From: Treponema sp.
GTDB taxonomy: Bacteria; Spirochaetota; Spirochaetia; Treponematales; Breznakiellaceae
Assembly (NCBI GenBank): GCA_031268245.1
Contig: JAIRXN010000162.1
Coordinates: 1-22,109 of the forward strand
Direction of reading: 5' to 3'
Length of the DNA: 22,109 bases
Part shown: positions 6,421 through 14,225 of the stretch, one piece after another
Layout of the letters: each line of letters opens with the position of its first letter
Position numbering within the stretch: the first letter of the stretch is position 1
Translations under genes and position numbers: made by a program
The notes under the pieces: generated by a model
What the model saw: only the letters and a program-made list of their open reading frames with translations
Database searches by the model: none
Told to the model about the DNA's origin: nothing

Positions 6421-7959
6421 ATGAACAACGATAAAGAAACGGCAATTGAACTGTCCGGCATCTCGAAGGCTTTTAACGGCAATCCCGCGTTAAGCGATGT
6501 TTCTCTTACTTTGCGCAGGGGAAACATCCACTGTATTGTCGGTGAAAACGGAGCCGGCAAATCAACGCTGATAAAAATCCTCACCGGCGCGTATATTCCC
6601 GACAGCGGTACTGTTTCTTTTAACGGTAAAGGCCGTTCGCGCCTTTCCCCGCGTGAGGCTGCCGAAGCCGGTATCGTCGCCGTGTACCAGGAAAATGTTT
6701 TAGCGTCCCAGCTCAGCGTAGCCTGTAATATTTTCGCCGGGCGTGAACCTGTCAATAAATGGGGGCTGGTATCGTACCGCCTATTGAAGGAAAATACCGA
6801 AGCGCTGGCGGCAAAGTACGGTATACATATCCCGGTTGATGCGGCGGTTTCCTCATTAACACCTGCTCAAAAACAGTTTGTAAAAATCCTCAAATCGGTT
6901 TCAATCAATCCCCGGGTTCTTATTCTTGATGAACCTACGGCGATGTTAAACCTGGAAGATAACGAAAAGGTGCTTGAGCTTACCCGTATATTTAGCGGGG
7001 AAGGCGCCTGTGTTATTTATATTTCCCATCAGCTTGGCGAGGTTCTTGCGATTGCCGATGAGGTTACGGTACTTCGTGACGGCAGAATCATTTCAACACG
7101 AAGCAATGAAAAAAAGAATATCACTCCGCAGGAGCTTACCCAGGATATGGTAGGCCGGCCAATGGAACTCCTCTATGAACGAAAGCGGTCCGGCGCGGAC
7201 TTTATGCCGTCTGACAGCGGGGAGCCTCTTTTCAGGGTGGAAAATCTTCGTATCGGCGGTTTCTCCGCGGAAAACAGCTTTACTGCGGATAGGGGCAAGA
7301 TCACGGGCATCACCGGTATGGTTGGTTCGGGCCGAACGGAACTGCTGGAAGGTATTTTTGGTTACCGGAAAAAAACCGGCGGCAGCCTGTACTTTAAGGG
7401 CGAGAGAATAAAAATTGTCCGGCCCGCCGATGCAATAAAAAAATCCATCGGTTTCATTACCGAAGACCGCCAGTTTTCAGGACTTGCACTGCCGTTAAGC
7501 ATCGCGCAGAATATAACCTGTACGGCACTCAACCTGTTCTCCGGGTTTACCGTATTCCCCCGGCAGGAACAGGCAATCACACAAAAAGCCGCCGCGGATA
7601 CCCGAGTCAAGTGTGTAACCGTTAAACAGCCGGTTCAGGAGCTTTCGGGCGGCAACCAGCAAAAGGTTATTCTAAGCCGTTGGCTGCTTAAGAGTTTCGA
7701 TTTAATTCTGCTTGACGAGCCGACCAAGGGCGTTGACATCAACGCAAAATTTGAAATCTACGGCCTTCTTGAAGAAATGGTATCCCAAGGGAAATCTATT
7801 ATAATGGTTTCTTCCGATATGTCCGAGGTTATTTCGATCTGTGACCGTGTTTTAATTATGCGTAACGGCAAGATCACAAACGAACTGTGCCGGGACAGTA
7901 ACGATGAAAACCTGCGGATAACAGAAACGAATATTATTAACTGCGCTTTGGGCGTATAG
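6421..7959 (+). CDS. Double ATP-binding subunit of the second sugar ABC importer (RbsA/MglA type)
   Basis: A 512-residue protein with two fused ABC domains. The first half has Walker A GENGAGKS, Q-loop VYQEN, Walker B VLILDEPT, H-loop YISHQ and a degenerate signature LTPAQKQ. The second half has a Walker A-like GMVGSGRT without the Lys, an intact signature LSGGNQQK, Walker B LILLDEPT and a Ser in place of the H-loop His, as is usual for the family. I chose the ATG at 6421 because the ABC fold begins directly after it and the length matches relatives. The preceding AGGAAGC is a close, weak ribosome site; an in-frame ATG at 6403 and a TTG at 6328 are less credible, the latter running through the hairpin. 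The permease gene follows 11 bases later. It lacks the PHG(S/T)Y segment of the first ATPase, so the two transporters belong to different branches. Confidence 0.92.
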   Translation: MNNDKETAIELSGISKAFNGNPALSDVSLTLRRGNIHCIVGENGAGKSTLIKILTGAYIPDSGTVSFNGKGRSRLSPREAAEAGIVAVYQENVLASQLSVACNIFAGREPVNKWGLVSYRLLKENTEALAAKYGIHIPVDAAVSSLTPAQKQFVKILKSVSINPRVLILDEPTAMLNLEDNEKVLELTRIFSGEGACVIYISHQLGEVLAIADEVTVLRDGRIISTRSNEKKNITPQELTQDMVGRPMELLYERKRSGADFMPSDSGEPLFRVENLRIGGFSAENSFTADRGKITGITGMVGSGRTELLEGIFGYRKKTGGSLYFKGERIKIVRPADAIKKSIGFITEDRQFSGLALPLSIAQNITCTALNLFSGFTVFPRQEQAITQKAAADTRVKCVTVKQPVQELSGGNQQKVILSRWLLKSFDLILLDEPTKGVDINAKFEIYGLLEEMVSQGKSIIMVSSDMSEVISICDRVLIMRNGKITNELCRDSNDENLRITETNIINCALGV

Positions 7960-7970
7960 AGGATAAGAGA

Positions 7971-8906
7971 ATGTTTAAAGTACATACGCAAAAACTCGTG
8001 CTACTGGGCATAATCGTTTTAATTTGCGCCATAGCCGGAATTATCAACCCAAACTTTTTCGCGGTGCGCAATTTTCTGGCAATTCTGCAGCAGATCGCCG
8101 TTCTGGGCATTATCGCCCTGGCCATGCTCAGCCTTATGATTTCGGGAGACCTTGATCTTTCCCTGGGCGCGCTTATCGGTCTCTGCGGCGTTATCCTGTG
8201 CAAGTTCGCCATGGCCGGTTTCCCTATCTATCCCGGCGTTGTTATCATCATGCTCATTGCGGTTTTTTGCGGTTTTCTTAACGGGCTTATCGTTACCAAA
8301 TCGAAGAGCGAGCCGCTTATCATCACCCTGGGCATGAGCTTTTTTTACAACGGCCTTGCGCTGGTAATTTCAGACGGCGGTTTTCTCTCTCTGAAAGGAA
8401 ACCTTGCCTGGCTTGGAAGCGGCAAAATACTGTGGATTCCCGTTTCAGTTGTTGTTCTTGCCGCATTGATGATCTTAACACACTTCATGTTGAAATACAC
8501 GAAATTCGGGCGCGCGCTCCATATTATCGGGGCAAACCGGGAACTTGCCTATTTAAGCGGCATCGCTGTTGACCGTAACAAAATACTCAACTATACTCTG
8601 GGAGGCTTTATCACCGGCATAGCCGCGCTGGTACTGGTTGCGCGGCTGGGCAATCTGCTTGCCGGTTCAGGGAACGGCTATGAATTCCGCTCCCTCTCCG
8701 CTGCTATTATCGGCGGTGTTACCTTTGAAGGCGCAAAGGGCGATGTGATAGGCGTATTTCTTGGCGTAATTCTTTTGGGGATTGTATCAAATGCGATGAA
8801 TGTTCTGGGCGTTTCATCGTTCTATCAGACCGCCGTCTTGGGCATCATCATTGTCGGCGCCGTTACCGTAAGCAACCTCAATAAAAAGAAGCGTAGCAGT
8901 ATATGA
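7971..8906 (+). CDS. Permease of the second sugar ABC importer (RbsC type, BPD_transp_2)
   Basis: A 311-residue membrane protein with about eight to ten hydrophobic segments. It carries the family motif MISGDLDLSLGA (residues about 56-67), the GRALHIIGANRELAYLSGI loop that meets the ATPase, and the late SAAIIGGVTFEGAKGD segment. A basic tail (NKKKRSS) ends the protein on the cytoplasmic side. The ATG has an AGAGG site 8 bases upstream and begins 11 bases after the ATPase stop. Its TGA overlaps the ATG of the ROK regulator by four bases (ATGA), so transport and regulator synthesis are probably translationally coupled. Confidence 0.93.
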   Translation: MFKVHTQKLVLLGIIVLICAIAGIINPNFFAVRNFLAILQQIAVLGIIALAMLSLMISGDLDLSLGALIGLCGVILCKFAMAGFPIYPGVVIIMLIAVFCGFLNGLIVTKSKSEPLIITLGMSFFYNGLALVISDGGFLSLKGNLAWLGSGKILWIPVSVVVLAALMILTHFMLKYTKFGRALHIIGANRELAYLSGIAVDRNKILNYTLGGFITGIAALVLVARLGNLLAGSGNGYEFRSLSAAIIGGVTFEGAKGDVIGVFLGVILLGIVSNAMNVLGVSSFYQTAVLGIIIVGAVTVSNLNKKKRSSI

Positions 8907-10132
8907 AACAAAGTGGATTTAGTTTACACAAAGTAAAAGAACAGAACCGGCTTTCGTTCCTGCGGATTATCCGCGATTACGGTCCGGTAACGCGCAGCCA
9001 GGCGGGTCAGATGCTGGGTTTGAGCAGTACTACCTGTATGGAATTGAGCCGGAATCTCGCCACCCGCGGCCTTATCCGCGAAACGGGCCAGGGTGATTCT
9101 TCCGGCGGCAGGCGTCCAACGCTGCTTGAAATAAACTGGGAATACAGTTTTGTGCTGGGAATGATACTTTCCCAGGAGGGCGTTTCCTGCGGAGTGTATG
9201 ACCTCAAATTAAACCGGAAAAGTATCGTAGTCCACAGGGCGGCGCTAACCGACAAATACATCATTCACCGAATTACGGAATGTGCGCGTGAGGCGATGGA
9301 GAAAAGCGGCCTTGCCGAAAAAAACATTGCCTGCATGACCATCGGCGCCGGCGGCATTGTTGACGCAGCGAAGGCAAATGTGATCGGTACAACCCATTTC
9401 CATACCCGGAAAATAATCCATATACATGAAGAACTCGATAAAATTTTTTCCTTTCCCCTGTATCTCGAAAATTACGGAAATCTCCTGGCCCTTGCGGAGA
9501 AAAAACTGTTTTATCCCCAGCAGCATTCCCTTGCGTTTATCCAGGTTGATACCGGCATCGGCGGCGGAATCATTTACAACAATGAGATTGTCCGGGGCGC
9601 CAACGGTTTGGCCGCTGAAATCGGCCACATGACCATTGAACGAAACGGCCCTCTTTGTTTTTGCGGCAACCGGGGCTGCGTTGAAGTTCTGGGGAGTATT
9701 CCGGCACTGCTTCAAAAAGCCGCCATTGGACTTCTGACCCAGCCCGGAAGCCTTATCAAACAGTACGCCGGTGAAAACCCTGTAAGCATTGAGGCGATAG
9801 CCGAAGCGTTCCACGCCCAGGACAGGCTTGCCGAGCAGCTTTTTGAGGAAGAAGCGGATATACTGTCCCACACGGTTCTAAACATCATCGTAAACCACGA
9901 TCCGGAAGTAATTGTAATCGGCGGCGATATAACTTTATTTGGCGAATCATTGCTTGAACATATCCATGAATTCCTGGCAAACACGATATTCAACAGCGAG
10001 ACGAGGATTATTTCGTTCAGTCAGCTTGCCGAAGATCCGCGTGTTTGCGGTGCGGGTCTGTACGCGGCGGAATCTTTTTTTTCCGAAGCGATGCCGTGGC
10101 GAAGACAATATACAGGCGGCGGCAGGAGATAA
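8903..10132 (+). CDS. ROK-family transcriptional regulator (NagC/XylR/Mlc type)
   Basis: A 409-residue DNA-binding regulator that probably represses the divergent operons until a sugar-type effector binds. Residues about 15-65 form a winged helix-turn-helix (recognition region TRSQAGQMLGLSSTTCMELS), with a basic SGGRRP link. The ROK domain follows: DTGIGGGI at 216-223, GH at 241-242, and the CFCGNRGC cluster with C252, C254 and C259, matching the family's zinc site. The spot that carries the catalytic Asp in ROK sugar kinases (usually an END motif) reads ENYGN here (189-193), and the N-terminal ATP loop is absent, so kinase activity is unlikely. The start overlaps the permease stop by four bases. 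The next gene begins 5 bases after its stop. Its targets are inferred from position. Confidence 0.92.
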   Translation: MKQSGFSLHKVKEQNRLSFLRIIRDYGPVTRSQAGQMLGLSSTTCMELSRNLATRGLIRETGQGDSSGGRRPTLLEINWEYSFVLGMILSQEGVSCGVYDLKLNRKSIVVHRAALTDKYIIHRITECAREAMEKSGLAEKNIACMTIGAGGIVDAAKANVIGTTHFHTRKIIHIHEELDKIFSFPLYLENYGNLLALAEKKLFYPQQHSLAFIQVDTGIGGGIIYNNEIVRGANGLAAEIGHMTIERNGPLCFCGNRGCVEVLGSIPALLQKAAIGLLTQPGSLIKQYAGENPVSIEAIAEAFHAQDRLAEQLFEEEADILSHTVLNIIVNHDPEVIVIGGDITLFGESLLEHIHEFLANTIFNSETRIISFSQLAEDPRVCGAGLYAAESFFSEAMPWRRQYTGGGRR

Positions 10133-10137
10133 CCAAC

Positions 10138-11205
10138 ATGAGTGAATCACTGATACACAAAGACCGGAATCTGCTCAAGGCAATTTATTTTGAAAGACCC
10201 GATTACATTCCCATGACCTTCCATATAAATGACGCCTGCTATGCCGCGTATCCGGAGGATGCACTGTTCGATCTTATGGAGGAACATACATTTCTTTTCC
10301 CCGGTTTTACAAGGCCGGGAAACGATTTTGTTCCCGATTTTCTTCCCAATGCCCGGGCCGGAAAACCCTACACCGACAGCTTTGGTTGTGTTTGGATAAC
10401 CCTTACCGACGGCATTACGGGGGCGGTTAAGAATCATCCCCTTGAAGACTGGGAAGCCTTTAAAACCTATAAAATGCCCAACCCGCAGAAGTGCAACGGC
10501 ATGACCGAAGTTGACTGGGAAATGGAAAAACAAAAGGCGCGCGGGGAAAAGGAAGCGGGCCGGGTGGTGGTTGGCGGCCTGCGCCACGGACACACTTTTT
10601 TACAGCTCTGCGACATCCGTGGTTACGAAAATCTTATCTACGATATGGCCGAGGAAGATCCCAATCTTGTTAAGCTCATTGAACAGCTTGAGGAATTCAA
10701 TCTTGCAATCGTCAATCACTATATCGACATGGACTGCGATATTATCACCTATGCCGAAGACCTTGGTATGCAGCATGGCCCGATGATTTCGCCTGATCTG
10801 TTCAAACGTTTTATTAAACCGTCATACGAAAGGCTGATGAAACCCGCCAGGGATCGCAACGTTGTCATTCACATGCATTCCGACGGCGATATACGGCTGC
10901 TGGTTGACGACCTTATTTCAGGCGGCGTAAATGCAATCAACCTTCAAGACATGGTAAATGGCATCGACTGGATAGCGGAAAAATTCGCCGGCAGAGTCTG
11001 TGTCGATCTTGACATTGACCGCGCCCGGATAACCGCCCAGGGCACCCCCGCCGAAATTGATAAATTGATTTACGAAGAAGTAACCAAAATCGGCCGGAAA
11101 GAGGGGGGTCTTACCATGATTTACGGTCTCTATCCCAATGTGCCCCTTGAAAACGTCAAGGCCCTCATGGACGCCATGGAAAAATACGCCTTCCATTTTT
11201 CATGA
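10138..11205 (+). CDS. Uroporphyrinogen decarboxylase-fold (UROD/MtaA superfamily) protein of unknown reaction
   Basis: A 355-residue cytoplasmic protein of the UROD superfamily, which contains HemE and the corrinoid methyltransferases MtaA/MtbA. Recognisable features are the opening RNLLKAIYFERPDYIPM, EDLGMQHGPMISPDLFKRF (residues 207-225), the IHMHSDGD strand-turn (244-251) and the closing PLENVKALMDAM. HemE's Arg-rich N-terminal catalytic motif is missing, so it is not the haem enzyme. The MtaA-type zinc ligands are altered: where HxCG is expected, the sequence has HSDG, and the late GC motif is replaced by YGLYP. Similar divergent members often sit beside sugar transporters and dehydrogenases, but I know no proven activity. 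AGGAG (10124-10128), overlapping the end of the ROK gene, lies 9 bases before the ATG. It is the last gene of the operon. A weak AT-rich hairpin overlaps its stop (about 11176-11203), with no convincing terminator. Confidence 0.85.
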   Translation: MSESLIHKDRNLLKAIYFERPDYIPMTFHINDACYAAYPEDALFDLMEEHTFLFPGFTRPGNDFVPDFLPNARAGKPYTDSFGCVWITLTDGITGAVKNHPLEDWEAFKTYKMPNPQKCNGMTEVDWEMEKQKARGEKEAGRVVVGGLRHGHTFLQLCDIRGYENLIYDMAEEDPNLVKLIEQLEEFNLAIVNHYIDMDCDIITYAEDLGMQHGPMISPDLFKRFIKPSYERLMKPARDRNVVIHMHSDGDIRLLVDDLISGGVNAINLQDMVNGIDWIAEKFAGRVCVDLDIDRARITAQGTPAEIDKLIYEEVTKIGRKEGGLTMIYGLYPNVPLENVKALMDAMEKYAFHFS

Positions 11206-11268
11206 TTATTCTGTATGATTTTTTATACACCTCTTGAAAAATGACTTCCTCTTTCTTCACACAGCTGC

Positions 11269-11274
11269 TATAAT
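11269..11274 (+). promoter_or_regulatory. Promoter -10 box of the peptide-transport/helicase operon
   Basis: A perfect TATAAT preceded by TGC, with no good -35 box at the normal distance (TTCCTC at 17 bases). A TTGAAA is 29 bases upstream, too far. Transcription would begin near 11281, at the first in-frame ATG of the lipoprotein gene, so either the message is leaderless or translation starts at the downstream ATG 11323. Confidence 0.5.
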
Positions 11275-11322
11275 GATCCAATGAAAAAAAGAATGTTACC
11301 ACACGTAAAAACCGGAACGGCG

Positions 11323-13146
11323 ATGAAACGAAGTTTCATAGTGACGGCGGGGATCCTCTCCGTAATCTTCTTCGCATGCTCAAAAGAAGAAGAATACTCG
11401 GCGGAAGAATTTGAGGCTCTGGGCTCCCGGGGGATAAACGAAATTCTGGAAAAGACGGTTAGCAAGCCCTGGCGGGGAGAAGAGTTCGTTCCCGGCGCAG
11501 TGAAGGGAACCTGGAATTCGGTGGTACAGGCCGACCCGAAGAGTTTCAATCTGCTGGTTGCCGAAACGGATTCTCCCACCGCGGCCGTAACGGCCGCCAT
11601 GACCGACTACTTTATCGATTACGACACCGTAAAACGGGAATGGAAGGCCCGTGCAGCGTTCTTTGAAGTGATTGTCGATGAGGAAAACGATACGCTCAAG
11701 GTTATCTATACTCTCCGGGACAATCTCTACTGGAGCTACTATAATTCAAGCCAAAAGATCCCGGTTACAAGCGATGATGTGATTTTCTGGTACAATGAAA
11801 TTTCAGGCGACCCGGAGTGTCAGAGCAGCGCTTACTATCAGCAGTTCCTTACCATGAGCGACGGCAGCGAAGCTCATGTCGATATCGAGAGGATCAGCGA
11901 CAAGAAATTCTCTTTCAATTTTCCGCGTATTGTAGCGGAACCTTTGCTTGCCACGAATATGAGCTTTGGCCCGGCCCACATCTACAAGAAAGCCAAGGAT
12001 GAAGGCGGCGTACAGGCGGTTCGTGATCTTTACAGTGTTGCCTCCGATCCGAAAACAATTCCCTCCATGGGCGAGTGGTTTCTTGCCGAATACATTCCCG
12101 GTCAGCGCATGGTGTACAAACGGAATCCCGATTACTGGGATCTTGATAAGGCCGGGACTTCGGTTCCCTATGTCGAAGAGAATATCGTTCAGATAATTCC
12201 CGATGAAAATACGCAAAAGCTTATCTTCATGGAAGGGAGAACCGAAACCTATTCCCTCAGGCCCGAAGATCTTGACGAAATGGCCGGCAGGCAGGAAGCC
12301 GGTTCTTATACGGTTTTTAATGCCGAAGGAAGTCTGGGCGCCTCATACTGGACTTTCAACCAGCATCCCGTTCATTCAGGCAGTCCCAAATACAACTGGT
12401 TTACAAAAAAAGAATTCCGTCAGGCAATGAGCTGTCTTCTCAACCGGGAGCGTATCATAAACCAGGTGTACCGGGGTCTTGCGGAACCAAAGCTTGATTT
12501 TTTCCCGGAACCGAATCCCTTCTACAATCCCGAAATAAAACTCAAGTATCTCTATGATCAGAAAAAGGCCCTTGCGCTTCTTGAGTCCGCAGGTTTCAGG
12601 CGGGATTCAAACGGCATTTTGCGGGACGATGAGGGTAACGCGGTTGAGTTTGATCTTAGCATACGTTCCGAAAGTACGATCATGTCCGATATTGCTTCTA
12701 TTATAATGAATGAACTTGACGGTCAGGGGATCAAGGTAAATATCCGGGTACTGGATTTCCAGAAACTGGTTGAACAGCTCTTCAGCACTTTTGAATGGGA
12801 CTCCATGCTGATGGGGCTCTCCGGTTCAAACATCTTTCCGTCCCAGGGCAGCAATGTCTGGCCTTCTTCGGGGAATCTGCACATGTGGTATCCTAATCAG
12901 GCGCAGCCCGCTACTGCCTGGGAAGCGCGGATTGATTATCTTTACAACGAAGGTTCCTATACCATCGACAGAGAAAAAGCCCGCACAATATGGAACGAGT
13001 ATCAGGAGATCATTCTGGAGGAGATGCCGGTTATTTCCCTTCTCCGTTCAAGAGGGTTCTGGGCCTTGCGGAACCGCTGGGACTTTAGCAATGTGTATTT
13101 CGACAATATCAACGGCGCAGAGACGAGCCATATCTTTTTGAAATGA
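11323..13146 (+). CDS. Peptide-binding lipoprotein (OppA/DppA type, SBP_bac_5)
   Basis: A 607-residue extracytoplasmic binding protein that should capture oligo- or dipeptides for the permeases encoded directly downstream. From the ATG at 11323 it opens with MKRSFIVTAGILSVIFFAC, a classical lipoprotein signal with the lipid-bearing Cys at residue 19 and an acidic KEEE stretch after it. The mature protein has SBP_bac_5 hallmarks: LRDNLYWS, PVTSDDVIFWYN, a WFLAEYIPGQRMVYKRNPDYWD segment, and KEFRQAMSCLLNRERIINQVY. The length is at the upper end for the family. I preferred this start over the ATG at 11281 because it gives a clean signal peptide and because transcription is predicted to begin at about 11281; its ribosome site (GGAA, 6-7 bases upstream) is weak. 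The stop overlaps the next ATG by four bases. Peptide specificity is unknown; nickel or sugar ligands occur in the family. Confidence 0.9.
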   Translation: MKRSFIVTAGILSVIFFACSKEEEYSAEEFEALGSRGINEILEKTVSKPWRGEEFVPGAVKGTWNSVVQADPKSFNLLVAETDSPTAAVTAAMTDYFIDYDTVKREWKARAAFFEVIVDEENDTLKVIYTLRDNLYWSYYNSSQKIPVTSDDVIFWYNEISGDPECQSSAYYQQFLTMSDGSEAHVDIERISDKKFSFNFPRIVAEPLLATNMSFGPAHIYKKAKDEGGVQAVRDLYSVASDPKTIPSMGEWFLAEYIPGQRMVYKRNPDYWDLDKAGTSVPYVEENIVQIIPDENTQKLIFMEGRTETYSLRPEDLDEMAGRQEAGSYTVFNAEGSLGASYWTFNQHPVHSGSPKYNWFTKKEFRQAMSCLLNRERIINQVYRGLAEPKLDFFPEPNPFYNPEIKLKYLYDQKKALALLESAGFRRDSNGILRDDEGNAVEFDLSIRSESTIMSDIASIIMNELDGQGIKVNIRVLDFQKLVEQLFSTFEWDSMLMGLSGSNIFPSQGSNVWPSSGNLHMWYPNQAQPATAWEARIDYLYNEGSYTIDREKARTIWNEYQEIILEEMPVISLLRSRGFWALRNRWDFSNVYFDNINGAETSHIFLK

Positions 13147-14225
13147 AAAACCCGGTGAAGACAGCAGCCTTAATCTTCTCTCCGTTTCACCAATTCAAAC
13201 GCAGGGCGCCTCTTGCGGCCTATGTCGCCGGGCGTTTCTGCATCATGCTGGCGATGCTTTTCCTCCTGGGCTTTGCGGTCTTCGGCCTCATGGAACTGGC
13301 TCCGGGCGACATTGTGGATCAAATCATGATGCAGCAACTCTTCAATGAAAGTCAGGGAAGAGCCGGGGTAAACCGGGAAGCGATGAACATGGATCAGCTT
13401 GCCGCCCAGCGTGCATACCTGGGTCTGGACAGGCCTTTCTATATTCAATACTTCAAATGGCTTGAGCGTCTTGTCATTCATCACGATCTTGGAGTAAGCC
13501 TCATCAGCCGTGCGCCTGTTTCTTTCCTGATTGCAAGCCGGCTTCCCAATTCGCTGCTTCTCAATATTATTTCGCTGGTGCTCATTACGGTCTTTTCTTT
13601 TTTACTGGGAGTTTATTTTTCCACCAAAGCCGGAACCAGGGCCGATCTTGCGGTAACGTTTTTCGCGCTTGTGCTTCATGCGTTTCCCGGTATTCTCCTC
13701 TTGATCCTGCTCCAGCTTTTTGCAAGTCTTACCGGGCTGTTCCCGGTTACCGCATATCCCGATTTTCCTTTTTCCGAAGCGCCGGGACGTTTTGTGTTTT
13801 CCTATGCACACCACATCTTTCTTCCTCTGCTTGCCGCGTTCCTGGGAGGAATCGGCGGAACCCTGAGGATGATCCGGGCTACCATGCTTGATCAGTTGGG
13901 ACAGCCCTACATTACAAGCCTGCGGAGCCGGGGTATTGCCGAATGGCGGATCTACTTTAATCATGCGTTCCGCAATACTCTGAATCCCTACATCACCGGA
14001 AGCGCAAATCTTCTTGCGGGTTTGTTTTCAGGTTCGCTGATTCTCGAAATAATCTTTGCGTATCCGGGAATCGGAAGGCTCATGTATGAAGCGGTGCTGC
14101 AGGAAGACATCAACCTCGTACTTACCAATATCATGTTCATTTCATTTCTCGTTCTGGTGGGAATGGTTCTTGCGGACATTCTGCTTGCGCTCGTTGATCC
14201 GCGGATCAGATACGGGAAAGAATGA
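13143..14225 (+). CDS. Peptide ABC transporter permease, DppB/OppB type
   Basis: A 360-residue BPD_transp_1 membrane protein. After a cytoplasmic N-terminus of about 28 residues, the first membrane segment leads to LMELAPGDIVDQI, the family's ELAPGD/RLxPGD-like element. The cytoplasmic coupling loop reads YITSLRSRGIAEWRIYFNH and keeps the conserved Gly. The closing region has LILEIIFAYPGIGRLMYEAV and LADILLALVDPRIRYG, both diagnostic of DppB. Both ends overlap the neighbouring genes by four bases (ATGA), so the operon is tightly coupled. It should pair with the membrane half of the next protein to form the channel. Confidence 0.93.
   Translation: MKNPVKTAALIFSPFHQFKRRAPLAAYVAGRFCIMLAMLFLLGFAVFGLMELAPGDIVDQIMMQQLFNESQGRAGVNREAMNMDQLAAQRAYLGLDRPFYIQYFKWLERLVIHHDLGVSLISRAPVSFLIASRLPNSLLLNIISLVLITVFSFLLGVYFSTKAGTRADLAVTFFALVLHAFPGILLLILLQLFASLTGLFPVTAYPDFPFSEAPGRFVFSYAHHIFLPLLAAFLGGIGGTLRMIRATMLDQLGQPYITSLRSRGIAEWRIYFNHAFRNTLNPYITGSANLLAGLFSGSLILEIIFAYPGIGRLMYEAVLQEDINLVLTNIMFISFLVLVGMVLADILLALVDPRIRYGKE

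Noticed and set aside
1157..7959. The two importers as a recent tandem duplication
   Set aside because: Binding proteins, ATPase branch markers and gene order differ, and no long nucleotide identity between them was noticed.
9245..9871. Minus-strand open frame of 208 codons inside the ROK gene
   Set aside because: Entirely antisense to a protein with clear HTH and ROK motifs; no independent support.
11176..11224. Possible terminator at the end of the rightward operon
   Set aside because: A 7-bp AT-rich stem overlaps the stop codon and a small TGTAT/ATACA stem with T residues in its loop follows, but neither has a GC-rich stem followed by a T-run.
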